Made by a program: the position numbers and the translations under genes. A stretch of 64,000 bases of DNA, from assembly GCF_050948215.1 (NCBI RefSeq), contig NC_135161.1:5035411-5099410 (forward strand). Reading direction: 5' to 3'. The DNA is from Halictus rubicundus (Eukaryota > Arthropoda > Insecta > Hymenoptera > Halictidae). The notes beneath the pieces are model-generated. The model was not told the DNA's origin. It worked only from the letters and a program-made list of their open reading frames with translations, and searched no databases. Position 1 is the stretch's first letter; each line of letters begins with the position of its first letter. Below, piece after piece: positions 43,113 to 55,485 of the stretch.

Positions 43113-43924
43113 AGGTGGTCCGAACGAATTCTCCTTGCCCTAGATGTCCTAAATCAAGCTTAGTTGCTTTTCTAGGTGGATCCAGTCTTGGATCGGATCT
43201 CTGAGCTGAGAGAATTCTAGTTGGTTCCAGTCGAATGAAGAGAGTCATAGTTGTGCCGCTCACTTGCCAAATCGATTAACTTCATAAAAATAGAAAGTAG
43301 AGAAATGTGATTAAATAGGTTTTTAAAAATGCCCACTAAAATAACAATTGTGTATTTCATACATACAGTCGTAGCTTTCATAGAAAGACACGTGGAATGA
43401 ATAAGATAGAATAGCCTTGGTGTAATAAATGGCTTCTCAAATGAATTATTTATTATTCGTGGACCAATAAAATGTTGTTGTTTAACCCCTTGTACTGTAA
43501 CATCGAGACAGACTCGCGATGAAGATTTTCAATTGGTTCGACTAAATATGTGTGTTATTAATTTCCGAAATAAAATTCTATTTTGTTGTCGATATACACA
43601 TAGTCAAGTTTATTATAAATAAAAAGAAGTTATCACTGAACCAAGTGCTTTGACACTTCAATTTGAAGTAAAAAAGTGGAGTTAATCAATTTGGCCCGTG
43701 AACGGCTCAGTTGATTGTAGGTGGCCCGAGTGGGATCTAGATATATATCCTAAGTAATTTTACGAAGACCTAGAAGATTGGGGATGGTTCGAACGGGAAC
43801 TAGGAAGTCGTAAGTGTCTCTACGTGGTCCTAGAAGACAAAAGACGGTGCGAGTGGAACCTAGTTATACCTGGACAACTTCAGATGGTCTCAGTGAGACC
43901 TAAACCTACTTTAGACCGCTTGAG
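43113..43924 (+). repeat. diverged margin of the 82-bp array
   Basis: Words of the array (CCTAG, GGTGGTCCGA, GTGGCCCGAG, AGACCTAG) recur irregularly. A TTAA-bounded AT-rich stretch at about 43482-43685 (TTAACCCCTTGTACTG) may be a MITE insert, but its right end is not clear. Confidence 0.45.
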
Positions 43925-45735
43925 CGTGTACCAAATAGCTTGGGCGCGACCTACGTAGCTCGAGGAAGCCCTAGACAGCTTAAACGAATTTTAATTTCAG
44001 CTTGAGCTAGCCCTACGGAGATTCAGGAAGCCCCAGGTAGTTTGAGCGAGCCCTAGACAGGTTAGACTAATTTTAATTGTAGCTTGAGCTAGCCCTACGG
44101 AGATTCAGAAAGCCCCGGGTAGCTGGAGCGAGCCCTAGATAGGTTAAACGAGCTTTAATTTTAACTTGAACTAGCCCTAAAGTGATTCAAAAAACCCAGG
44201 TAGCTCAAAGAAGCCCTAGACAGCTCAAACGAATTTTAACTTTAGCTTGAGCTAGCCCTACGGAAATTGAGAAAGCTCCAGGTAGCTCAAAGAAGCCCTA
44301 GAGAGCTTAAACGAATTCTAACTTTAGCTTAAGCTAGCCTTACTGAGACTCAGAAAGCCCTAGGTAGCTCGAGGAAGCCCTAGACAGTTTAAACGACATT
44401 TAATTTTAGCTTCAGCTAGCCCTACGGAGATTCAGAAAGCCCCGGGGTAGCTGGAGCGAGCCCTAGATAGTTTAAACGAGTTTTAATTTTAACTTGAACT
44501 AGTCCTATAGAGATTCAAAGAGCCCCAGGTAGCTCAAAGAAGCCCTAGACAGTTTAAACTACTTTTAATTTTAGCTTGAGCTAGACCTACAGAGATTCAG
44601 ATAGCCCCAGGTAGCTCAAAGAAGCCCTGGTCACCTGAAACGAATTTTAACTTTAGCTTGAGATAACCCTACTGAGACTCAGAAAGCCCTAGGTAGCTCG
44701 AGGAAGCCCTATACAGGTTAAACGAATTTTAATTTCAGCTTGAGCTAGCCCTACGGAGATTCAGAAAGCCCCGGGTAGCTGGAGCGAGCCCTAAACTGTT
44801 TAAACGAGTTTTAATTTTAACTTGAACTAGCCCTATAGAGATTCGAAAAGCCCCAGGTAGTTCAAAGAAGCCCTAGACAGCTTAAACTACTTTTAAATTT
44901 AGCTTGAGCTAGACCTACAGAGATTCAGAAAGTCCCAGGTAGTTCAAAGAAGCCCTAGACACCTGAAACGAATTTTAACTTTAGCTTGAGCTGGCCCTAG
45001 GGAGATTCAGAAAGCCCTTAGTAGCTTAAGCGAGCCCTAGACAGTTTAAACGAATGTTAATTTTAGCTTGAGCTGGCCCTAGGCAGATTCAGAAAGCCCT
45101 AGGTAGCTTAAGCGAGCCCTAGACAGTTTAAACGAATGTTAATTTTAGCTTGGGCTGGCCCTACGGAGATTCAGAAAGTCCCAGGTAGCTCAAAGAAGCC
45201 CTAGACACCTGAAACGAATTTTAACGTTAGCTTGAGCTGGCCCTAGGGAGATTCAGAAAGCCCTAGGTAGCTTAAGCGAGCTCTAGACAGTTTAAACGAA
45301 TGTTAATTTTAGCTTGAAGTGGCCCTACGGAGATTCAGAAAGCCCTAGGTAGCTTAAGCGAGCCCTAGACAGCTGAAACGATTGTTAATTTCAGCTCGCG
45401 CTAGCCCTAGAGAGATTCAGTAAGCCCCAGGTAGCTCAAGCGAGCCCTAGCCAGCTTAAACTACTTATAATTTTAGCTTGAGCTAGACCTACAGAGATTC
45501 AGAAAGTCCCAGGTAGTTCAAAGAAACCCTAAACACCTGAAACGAATTTTAACTTTAGCTTGAGCTGGCCCTAGGGAGATTCAGAAAGCCCTTAGTAGCT
45601 TAAGCGAGCCCTAGACAGTTTAAACGAATGTTAATTTTAGCTCGAGCTAGCCCTAGGAAGATTCAGAAAGTCCCAGGTAGCTCGAGGAAGCCCTAAACAG
45701 CTCCAACCAGTCTCCGGCAGCTTAATCTTGCCCTA
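43925..45735 (+). repeat. 82-bp tandem satellite, about 22 units
   Basis: The CCCTACGGAGATTCAG position recurs every 82 bp. The interval from 44011 to 45651 is exactly 20 x 82. Units contain AATTTTAGCTTGAGCTAGCC, AGCCCCAGGTAGCTCAA and GAAGCCCTAGACAG. A special variant (CCCCGGGTAGCTGGAGCGAG) recurs at 44093, 44420 and 44749, so a four-unit (328-bp) higher-order repeat exists in the first half. Confidence 0.95.
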
Positions 45736-47815
45736 GGTTAGGTTCCAGGTGACCCAAGACGACTCGAGTAAGATGTAGAAAGCTCGAATAAATTCTATTC
45801 GATCCAGGAAAAGCCCTGGGTGGTCCTAGGTAGCGCGAGGGAGCCCCAATTGGCCCCAGTTAACCCTGTTTCGCCGATCCGGTCGAGCACCACGCACCGT
45901 GGCTCTCCGTGACGGCAATAATTCCTCGTCAAAGAGTTTTCTACGGGGCGGTAGACTGTGCGCGTGATTCGAACCGAGAATCGTGGCCGTCGGGGGGGCC
46001 CGACGCGGGGCAATCTCGGCGCCGATGATTTATACCACTTTCGATGTTTCCCGTGGAAAAAAGAGCGACCGGCCCCGGTCCGGTCCGGTCCGGACGCTCT
46101 CAGCGATCCATTAATCTCTGCCCGGGGCATCGATCCCGTCGCCTTTTCTCCCGTTGATAGAAACCTCCACGCGATTCCAGACTTCGGCGCGGCGTCGCTC
46201 ATGAATTTTCATTGTCGAACTTTGGAACGCGAGTTCCCGTCGCTGGAAAAATCACGCGATAAATAAGAGAATATACAGAGTCCCGTAAATCCCACGGAAC
46301 GACGTGAAACCTGCTCGTCCAGCGCCGTTGTCTATTCGTCTATTCACCGATTGCCGGATCGACAACGAACAAAGCCCTCGGACGAATCGATCGGACGACG
46401 AATCCGGACAAGATCCCGTAAGATGCGATCCGATCATAAATCAAGGCATCGGCCTTCCGGACACGATCTCTCGCTAATTCCTCGCGGGGACCCCCTACCC
46501 CCCGGAAGCTCAAGAATTTCTAGGTCGGCAATCGATTCGCCGCGGTTCTCTCGGTGGATATTAGTCGAAAACGAGCGCCGGTCACGAGGACGTGTCCACC
46601 GTCCCGCGAGCTCTTTGAATGACCAGCATTGTGCAGAGACCGGCGGAGTGGTGTCCCTAATCGGCCGATGCCCGTCGCGGACTCCCGTGCTATGGTCCAA
46701 GTAGAAAGCAGACCTCACGGTTGCAAACTTGACGGATGTGTGTCGATTTCCACTTCCGTGGCCCGTTTCCAGCCTACTACCAATGTTTGACTGTTAAACA
46801 ACGCCGCGCCGTGCGCCATTTCCATGAAATTGCTAGAACTAATAAGCGAACGTTCCAAATTGGGTCTTTTCATCGCCTAATCCCTCGAAGTGCCTACTCC
46901 GAACGGGACATAGACCTCCGTCGTGTCACGCGTTATTATATCTGATCACAGTTGCTAAACACAAATCTGCAATTTACTGGCACTCTGAACGGCTGAAGCG
47001 ACAGTACAGAATTATATAAAATTTTCTGAAGCGAGAGAAGTACCATTTCTTCAACATCCTTCATGCAATGAATTCGAGAAATCCCCTGTTTGCTAGGCTT
47101 AGAGTACCGGGCTTAGAACTGTTCTGCGCGTGAGAAATAATGTATAATCAACAGAGATATTGAACCTCGTGCAATAGTCGGGGATTCTGGTCCATCGTGA
47201 AACCACGAGCACGCGTCGAATCCGCGATAGACGCGATCGAACAGTCTCCCGAGTACCAAGAACCACGATCCTCTCGAGCCACCGAGCACGCGTTAGCTCA
47301 AAGGTCAACGATACCGCACGAAGAGCGGCGTGCACGGGCTCTCTCGCGACAGGACAAATGGCTATCCAACGTCTGAGACACCCACGACGGCATGAATAAA
47401 TTCGCCGATTGTCTGGAAACACCCGTGGCGCGTGGCCGACGTGTTTGCCGAGCGTTTACAAGCACCCACGGCTCGGCGAGGAGATTAATATACCCGGCTC
47501 GAAGGAAGATGGGGTTATCGATGCGAGCTGGGATCAGGTTCGCGCGTCAAGAACACGTCCGGCGATTCATAGGCCCTCGGGTGAAAGCTGCGCTGCCTCC
47601 GCCGGTTGCCGATCCTGTGCCAACACACGATCGGGACGGGCCCGATCGGGCCTCGATCTTCTCTTTTGCCCGCTACTCTTTTTCTTTTCCGACGACAGAA
47701 TTCGCTCGACTCTCGAGAAAACTTGACGAGGCTTCAGCTTCCAGGCATCGGTCTCTAGACTTTACCGGAAACCGATCTTTCCGGTCTGGTCTAGAAAGAG
47801 TTTAGCTCAAGGGCC
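45736..47815. other. unique CpG-rich DNA
   Basis: Many overlapping frames, none recognised. A CCGGT run is at 46076-46094. Confidence 0.4.
46076..46094. repeat. CCGGT microsatellite
   Basis: Four units. Confidence 0.85.
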
Positions 47816-47821
47816 AACACT

Positions 47822-48128
47822 TCGTAGATTCGCGATAATGTAGAGTGACAAGGTTACCGAGAAAAATAGGCGGAAAATGGTTTTATGGGAGGAAAGCTGT
47901 CGTCTTTATGTGAGAATACTTTTCGCTGGAGAAGGGCTCATTCCAAAGAGGACGATTCAATGCAATGTGCGATGGTCATGAGCTGACGGGATGATGCAGA
48001 TGTTTGGTAATATAAGCGTTAGAAGTAGGCCAAAAATTGATGATGTGCATGCCGTGGAATCCAAGCATTTTTATGCCATTGAATGAGTTTTCTGGATGAA
48101 ATAAGGGTAGCGCGTGCTAGAAAATATC
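47822..48128 (+). repeat. repeat family R, copy 6
   Basis: TTCGCGATAATGTAGAGTGA to GCGTGCTAGAAAATATCTCA, the full ~300-bp length of the family. Confidence 0.8.
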
Positions 48129-48149
48129 TCAAGCTATGAACTGAGCTAT

Positions 48150-48262
48150 ACAGTGGTTTCTCGATATATGTCAACAACGCGGGTCTTGCCACCGACATAT
48201 ATTGTCCAGGAGATCCACGGTCCAGGATTCCTTGATCCACGATGAACGTAGTACCCAACGCG
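48150..48262. repeat. 145-bp family, dispersed copy
   Basis: ACAGTGGTTTCTCGATATAT, then GACATATATTGTCCAGGAGA. Confidence 0.75.
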
Positions 48263-48689
48263 TAACTAAATTCTCGCGCGTACTAAAGTTTCTGGCCTGA
48301 GAATTCATAATCAGGGACCATAACTGTTATAACAAAAAAAAAAAGTGATGGAATAACAAGTATTTCATCGACTAAAATTGTATTGGTTACAAATAAGGAT
48401 TATAAGTAACCGAACATTTTTTCTCTTGTTGGTAAGTGTTATCGTTGACAGAAATTCATTTCGATCACTGAACAGTTATCGATGAGAGAAATTTATTTCC
48501 CTCACGACGGGAGAAGTTCATCTCGATCGCTCATAACTGTTATTGATGGGACAAGTTCATTTTGATCGCTCATAACAGTTATTGATGAAGGAAATTTGGA
48601 ATAGTTATTATTAAATAGTACAACTTTCAAATGGAAGACTATCAATTATTTAATACATTCTTTTATTCATAAAATTAATTACTGCAATA

Positions 48690-48860
48690 AAAATTTAATA
48701 TGACAAACATGAGTTTTTCCACATTTTCTCCTGACAAATTACACCGCACATCATCTAACGCTATTTTAGAGCAGAAAAGGTTCGTTCGATGTTAACCTGA
48801 GTTGCGGGCACAGCGTGAATTATGCACGCAAGTTTTGATAAACACGAGAGTCTATATTTC
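48690..48860 (-). pseudogene. hAT transposase, dimerisation-domain scrap
   Basis: On the minus strand from about 48855 the frame gives LSKLACIIHAVPATQVNIER, then TFSALK. After a one-base shift it reads KIALDDVRCNLSGENVEKLM. PATQ-x-x-x-ER-x-FSALK is the signature of the hAT C-terminal dimerisation domain, which in full proteins follows an RNase H-like DDE core. The zinc finger and core are missing. A single frameshift and truncation make it non-functional. It lies inside CAGGGACCA ends, which fits a hAT origin of the surrounding element. Confidence 0.8.
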
Positions 48861-49084
48861 TAATTTTTCCAGTTAAAAAATTTTGAAAATTTTTTTTCAG
48901 ATTTTGTGTTGTTCTTATGGTCTGTTGATTCGTCTTGTTGTACGAAACCTTCTCAAAGAATTTTACAGGATTGCTCTATCCGAAAAAGAGTAGACAACTC
49001 AGTAATGAAATATGCCTAATCTGGGCTTTCTCATCAATAATTGTTATGAACAAGTAAAAAGAAATTCGATCATCGACCACTGTT

Positions 49085-50760
49085 ATGAGTGATCGAAATG
49101 AACTTCTCTCGTTGGTAACTCTTATGAGTGATCGAAGTGACCTTCTCTTATTAATAACTGTTATAAGTGATCGAAATGGTCTCTCATTGATAACTGTTAT
49201 GAGTGATCGAAATGAACTTGTCTCATTGATAACTGTTATAAGTGATCGAAATGGTCTCTCATTGGTAACTGTTATAAATGATCGAAATGAACTTGTCTCA
49301 TTGATAACGGTTATAAGTGATCGAAATGTACTTCTCTCATTGATAACTGTTATAAGTGATCGAAATGAACTTCTCTCAGTGAAAACTGTTATGAGTGATC
49401 GAAGTGACCTTCTCTTATCAATAACTGTTATAAGTGATCGAAATGGTCTCTCATTGATAACTGTTATGAGTGATCAAAGTGACCTTCTCTTATTAATAAC
49501 TGTTATAAGTGATCGAAATGGTCTCTCATTGGTAACTGTTATGAATGATCGAAGTTAGCTTCTCTCATTGATAACTGTTATGAGTGCTCGAAATGAACTT
49601 GTCACGTTGATAACTGTTATAAGTGATCGAAATGAACTTCTCTCATTGATAACTGTTATGAGTGATCGAAGTGACTTTCTCTTATTAATAACTGTTATAA
49701 GTGATCGAAATGGTCTCTCATTGGTAACTGTTATAAATGATCGAAATGAACTTGTCTCATTGATAACTGTTATAAGTGATCGAAATGGTCTCTCATTGGT
49801 AACTGTTATAAATGATCGAAATGAACTTCTCTCAGTGAAAACTGTTATGAGTGATCGAAGTGACCTTCTCTTATCAATAACTGTTATAAGTGATCGAAAT
49901 GGTCTCTCATTGGTAACTGTTATGAGTGATCGAAGTGACCTTCTTTTATTAATAACTGTTATAAGTGATCGAAATGGTCTCTCATTGGTAACTGTTATAA
50001 ATGATCGAAATGAACTTCTCTCAGTGAAAACTGTTATGAGTGATCGAAGTGACCTTCTCTTATCAATAACTGTTATAAGTGATCGAAATGGTCTCTCATT
50101 GGTAACTGTTATGAGTGATCGAAGTGACCTTCTCTTATTAATAACTGTTATAAGTGATCGAAATGGTCTCTCATTGGTAACTGTTATGAGTGATCGAAGT
50201 TAGCTTCTCTCATTGATAACTGTTATGAGTGCTCGAAATGAACTTCTCTTATTGATAACTGTTATAAGTGATCGAAATGAACTTCTCTCATTGATAACTG
50301 TTATGAGTGATCGAAATGAACTTGTCTCATTGATAACTGTTATAAGTGATCGAAATGAACTTCTCTCATTGATAACTGTTATGAGTGATCGAAGTGACCT
50401 TCTCTTATTAATAACTGTTATAAGTGATCGAAATGGTCTCTCATTGGTAACTGTTATAAATGATCGAAATGAACTTGTCGCATTGATAACTGTTATCAGT
50501 GATCGAAATGAACTTCTCTCATTGATAACTGTTATAAGTGATCGAAATGGTATCTCATTGGTAACTGTTATAAATGATCGAAATGAACTTCTCTCATTGA
50601 TAACTGTAATAAGTGATCGAAATGAACTTCTCTCAGTGAAAACTGTTATGAGTGATCGAAGTGACCTTCTCTTATCAATAACTGTTATAAGTGATTGAAA
50701 TAAATTTCTCTCATTGATAACTGTTATGAGCGATCGAAATGAACTTCTCTCGTCGATAAC
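49085..50760 (+). repeat. 36/39-bp tandem array, about 43 units
   Basis: Units are GTGATCGAAATGAACTTCTC then TCATTGATAACTGTTATAA (39 bp), or a shorter form with GAAATGGTCTCTCATTGG (36 bp). Five units (39+39+36+39+36 = 189 bp) recur as a block at 49801 and 49990, a higher-order repeat. Because unit lengths are multiples of three, both strands stay open over 150-210 codons (S-D-R-N-E-L repeats). Diverged units flank it at 48420-48600 and 52078-52170. Confidence 0.95.
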
Positions 50761-50799
50761 TGCTTCGACATAGAGTTTTTCTTCATCGATAACAGTTAT

Positions 50800-52077
50800 C
50801 AAGGAGGATCCAATTTCCAGACTAAGACGAATCTTAAGCCTGTGTCTGCATGGATATTGTACAGAAGTTGCCGATCTGCTTACTCTGCAAAAGTCACTTG
50901 ACTACCTTTAGCTTTTAAGATAGACTTCTTGGTTTTTAACCTATCGCGGCTTGCGAATTCTCGCGGCATCGTTCCGGCTGGTTCACGTGCTATATTCGCG
51001 TGCTCGCATCAGCAGGGGAGTGAGACATGTTTCGAACACAATGCACTCCGTTGAATGAAGCATTGTACGCAAGAGAGACTCGGCGGCGGTAAACGTATCA
51101 TCGATGAAGTCTAAACATAAGGCTCGCTGAAATAGAATCTACAGACTACTGCATCTATTAGGATTGCCCACGTCATTTGCAGACTGCTGCGATAAATAGG
51201 GCTAGGTGCCCAACTCGGTGTTCTTTAACACTAAACCTACCACGGTCAAAATGGCCGGTTTTCTATTTCAGAATTATTGAAATGACAAAAACATTGTCAT
51301 AGGAAATTACTGAATTAACTTCGTAAATCGAAAATCGTACAATTAAGTAAATTCAATCTTCTCCCTTCTACAAGATTGTCCAGGCAAAGTAATACAGCTG
51401 TGGGATCCAGCAGAATAAAATCGTTGTCCAGTCTCGCTGAATTTGGGACTCGGGACGGGATACATCTGCGCGTTCCCTTTGAACCGACCCGCGACTTTGC
51501 GATGACCCTTTACGACGACTAGGATATCTGCCGCAAGGTAGCCTAGGTTCGATCTTGGGCTAGGTCTCGAGCACTCGAGCGAGTTGGCCGTCGTCCAACG
51601 CTGTCGGGGATTCAGGGTAATGGCCAGAAGACCTGCGCTTCTGAGATTCGACTCCGATCAGCATTCTGATCGCTAGGCGAGGCTACTGCGTCACACGTGA
51701 CACAATAGGGGACGCTATACATCGGCAGACTGCGGACCTCGAGCATTGATTTTTCCTCTTTCCGACAAATTAATTGGGCCTTTCTCTGTCCTCCTTGAGG
51801 AACGAAGACTAAGATAAGAGACCCGACGGCGCAGGTGCGGATGAACCTGCAGAGGACATTCCGATTGCAATGATCTTTGGACTTCTTTATAGAAATCGAT
51901 ATTTTCGACAACTTTTTGTACTAATTCTATTGTAAATCGGTTGTGGTTGAATGTACACGGTATTTAAACTCAAACTGTTCTTTATTATTAAAGCTCTTTA
52001 CCGAACGAAATCTTAGCTTTGACTGACTGCAGATGGAAACTGTTGGATCCCCGAAAGGAAACCAAGATAGCCCTGCA
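50800..52077. other. unique DNA inside the hAT-like ends
   Basis: Nothing recognised. At 51226-51350 a TTAACACTAAACCTACC start resembles the left end of a TTAA element; its right end is not found. Confidence 0.35.
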
Positions 52078-52354
52078 TCTTATGAGTGATTGAAATGAAA
52101 TTCCCTCATTGATAACTGATATGAGCAATCGAAACAGTTTTTCTTCATCGATAACAGTTATCGAGGAGAATCCAATTTTTTGGACACTATTAACTGTTAT
52201 TTGTAACCAATATTTATTCCAATAGTTATTTGTTCTTCGAATTTGTTTTCATTATATTTTGTGTAGGTTCTCTTAAATTTCAATAACAATCAACTATATA
52301 TTAATGATTCTTATCGTAGAAAAATTTTAGAATAACTGTTATTTTTGGTCCCTG

Positions 52355-53239
52355 GTTCTACGTGGTTCACCGAAAAGTGAAACCTGACAGGGCCCAAGTG
52401 TCGCCGTTCGGTAATTACTTTTTGCCGGTCGGTCAAATGAAAATTTATGGCGACGCGGCGCTGGCAAAGCGATCTCCTATCGAGTATACGCGCGGACCGT
52501 ACTTTCTAGCCGTTCGAACTTTTCCTGAAATCCATGTTTGTCACGCGTGAAAGTGTAGGATCGCGGCCCGGTGCCTAAGCCCGACAGCTATTCGCGCCTT
52601 GATCCTTCCCAGACGCAAAAGCTGCGGCGCTGTTATGGTTCGGCTTCGGGTTCGTCCGGGATTCAGAAGGAAATTGGTTCGCCGATTCCACCGCGAGTTG
52701 TGATGCACCGATAACCTCGCGCGATGCCTCGCGGCTGCGCGCTTATGCTCGGCTCTTATGCTCTTCTCGCGGGATTCGTACGGTTTATTACGGAAGTCTT
52801 CTACGAGTGTCGATCTTGTTAAACTTGCGGTGTCCGTTTTTCAACCGGAAGTCGTAATAACTGACCGGTCGGCTTTTATGTTGCGGGAATGAAGTAACAG
52901 GAGTGCGGTGGACAGCTGTTATAACTTCTTTCGAAGAACCACTATCTTTCGATGATCGCAGGTTCAGAGTAACAAGATCCGAGAATGTCGGCAAAAACAC
53001 CTGGCTTTAACTCTGTGTTTGTACTGATAGCGAATTTTTATCGAAGTTTTATTACTTTCTGTCGTAGAGCCGGAGAGCAGTCGGCTTTGCGAAAGCAATA
53101 GAAATCCAACAGATAAAATGAATCAGCAAGGGAAACATTTACTCTTGGACCTGTTTCGATCCATTTGTCTGAACTGTGCATCTCGGTGCTGAATTCAATT
53201 AGCAGCTATTTTAGGCTTCGTATTCTATAAGACGTATTT
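52355..53239. other. unique DNA
   Basis: No gene recognised. Confidence 0.4.
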
Positions 53240-53243
53240 TCAA

Positions 53244-53347
53244 CACGTTCACTGGCGTGTGGACCACCGGTGACCGGCATCGCATAATAAAAAATTCATG
53301 CTGGCGCCACGGGCAAACCGCGTAAAATGCGCGCGTCAGTCACCGTG
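53244..53347. mobile_element. 104-bp T1-like MITE
   Basis: Inverted ends CACGTTCACTGGC and CACGGTGACTGAC; TCAA at the left and TTAA at the right. The left target copy appears mutated. Confidence 0.5.
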
Positions 53348-53349
53348 TT

Positions 53350-54325
53350 AAGACGACATCAACACAGCCTAGCGTGACTCTGCTGGAAAATCGATTTGCC
53401 GGATTTCGCAGCTCGATCTTCGATTCGAAGGCATTTTAGCAGAGCAAAGCGGGTTCTCGGCTGTTCCTGCGATCCAAGAAGAAAAACGAGGTGCTCTTCG
53501 GATCCCCGGAGCCACGGGACCATGACGGATTCGAAGAGGAGCGCGGAATGGAGGCTCGCGGTTGCTCGCACACCTGGCGAGCTGTGCGCGCGAGCTTAAT
53601 TAAATACCGTGGCCGACCGTGTGTCGAAGAATGGCGGCGTAAGTAGCGCGCTTTCGTGGGAAATACTGTTACAATGTGCCTAATGGACACGGTCGCGGCC
53701 GCGGCCGCGGTTCGGTTCGGCTCGGCTCGGCTCGGCGCGGCCGTTTTCTGCGTGGAGATTCACCGTGACGAAGCGACCGAAGTCTCCTTCAAAACAGCCA
53801 CGCTGGAATCGCGCTAACGCGGCTAGAATAGAGGTTGTAACTGGGACATCTAGCGCGATCTACGAGCGAATAATGATACAGCACAGGGGAGTCATTCCCG
53901 GAGAGCGAGAGACAACGCTGCAGAGGACACCCTGCGGCGAGAAGAGCCTCTTGCCTGTTCACCGCGAGGCCAGACGATGCTCTCCTCCGACCTGCAATAG
54001 GCGATAGATCCTTTGGATCGGCTCACTCGAGACTACGGTGTCCCTTGAATCCTTGACGGGGCGATCCGATTTTCGAGGACGCTTTTGTACCAATTTTTCG
54101 GAATTATTTTCGAGAAAACTGTCCGACCTTTCGCATCGGGATTTTGCACACATATTTATTGGTATTTGAAGTACAGCGAGAGTCGAAAATGAGTATACAC
54201 CCGATACATATGAGATTCTACAATATATTTACAGGATATATCGCAAAAATCAAAGTTGTTACGATAATATATTAGTAATAGATAATATACTAGTGTCACG
54301 ATAATATACGAACACACGTCTCAGT
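53350..54325. other. unique CpG-rich DNA
   Basis: No gene recognised. GGCCGC and GGCTC runs at 53690-53745. Bases 54065-54190 resemble 63670-63790 (CACACATATTTATTGGTATT), a dispersed repeat. Confidence 0.4.
53690..53745. repeat. GGCCGC / GGCTC microsatellites
   Basis: Adjacent short runs of both motifs. Confidence 0.85.
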
Positions 54326-54329
54326 GAAT

Positions 54330-54430
54330 TACTGTGAGTTCCCGTTATAAGTCAGTTGCGCGAGAGACGTTTAGACGAAATCTGAGGTTCTCGCCGAACG
54401 TTGCGTTTGAAATACACGGGGGCACGCTGG
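54330..54430. mobile_element. MITE fragment related to 29480-29767
   Basis: GTTTAGACGAAATCTGAGGT and the CGAACGTTGCGTTTGAAATA block are shared. Confidence 0.55.
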
Positions 54431-54600
54431 AAGCGCAAATGTCTTTTCAAATAACTTTTCCATCAATGTATCATACAATATCTAATAATTGTTAAATAAA
54501 TTCCGTGTGTGAAATCCTCGAGGTGTATACTTACGCTTGACTCTTACTGTATACGCGAGATTTTGTTCGAGTAAAAATATTCAAAATTACATGAGTTGTA

Positions 54601-54993
54601 CGGGATGTATTATTAGCCAGAGTTTTTTCTGGTAAATAATAACTATTAGAAAGAAATGAAAGGGGAAAAAGTAGTACTGCTTTTTATACGCAACACAGTG
54701 TCGCTAAAGGTTTCTTCCATTTCTGACCTTGCATGACCTTGGAGGTCGCTGTACAGTATACGGATGAATTTCGTCTAGACACACGCTTTCGTGTGACAAA
54801 AAGAAAATATACAGCATTCCATTTGAAACATTGAAGGTCACCTTCATGTCTAACAAAATAGTATATACACAACAAAATTACATACGCCATTGTGTTGCGT
54901 ATAAAAAGCAGTACTACCTTTTCCTCTTTCATTACTTTCTAATATTTACTATTCAAAAGAAAAACGCTGGCTAGTAGTATCACGAACACCCTA
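54601..54993. mobile_element. inverted-repeat element, copy 2 (393 bp)
   Basis: TA outside both ends; the arms carry GGAAAAAGTAGTACTGCTTT and its inverse. Shares TTTTATACGCAACACAGTG and GGTCACCTTCATGTC with copy 1 at 41984. Confidence 0.8.
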
Positions 54994-55009
54994 TATATTT
55001 TCTTATAGA

Positions 55010-55180
55010 CCCCTTTGGGGTGTGAAGAGTCCCTTGAATCCTCCAAGCTTGATCCAAGAACTCTTGAATCCTTCAAGTTTGATGTCTGGTGTCTGAAGAG
55101 ATCCCTTTAAGCCTCGTGGAGTAATCTAGCGGATCTGTTAACGATCGGTTGAGTCCTTGAAGCAAAAATTTTTAGAGCCC
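55010..55180. repeat. degenerate CTTCAAGCTTGAT repeats
   Basis: Irregular repeats of CTTGAATCCTTCAAG-type words, like 59130-59780. Confidence 0.45.
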
Positions 55181-55485
55181 AGAAGTGCGGCTACTAACAC
55201 TGTCCTAGCCTCGAGAAGATCGTCTCGATTGTCTTGACAAAAGTCTGGTCTTGGCAACGACATTCGTATCCATCATCTCTGCGGCGAGTTACGTAACGAT
55301 GGAAAAGAAAGGATCGCATGCATAATGCGGGTGAACGGTCTGCGAACGTGGCTGCGAACTTGTCGAACGTAGTGGCTACACTGCTGCGAAACTCATCGGG
55401 AAAAATACACGGGCGAGATACGGTCGATCGGCTTTCTCGGAAAACTTCACGGCCGTAAACCGGCGACCGTGGTTCGTTCCAGATA

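Larger units (their letters stand above)
48312..52354 (-). mobile_element. 4.0-kb hAT-like element bloated by a tandem array
   Basis: The ends CAGGGACCATAACTGTTAT and CAGGGACCAAAAATAACAG (complement) resemble hAT terminal repeats. A hAT transposase scrap lies 0.4 kb inside the left end on the minus strand. The middle is the 36/39-bp array. An 8-bp target duplication is not visible. The right-hand interior (50800-52070) is unlike a transposon and may be foreign, so the ends might belong to two different copies. Confidence 0.55.

Noticed and set aside
45958..45980. GATTCGAACC, like a tRNA B box in reverse
   Set aside because: No A box, anticodon arm or acceptor pairing could be found around it.
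49085..50760. CRISPR-like regular repeats
   Set aside because: The repeats are directly adjacent with no unique spacers, and the context is an animal genome.
50200..50802. 200-codon frame on the minus strand
   Set aside because: It is the antisense of the 36/39-bp array.
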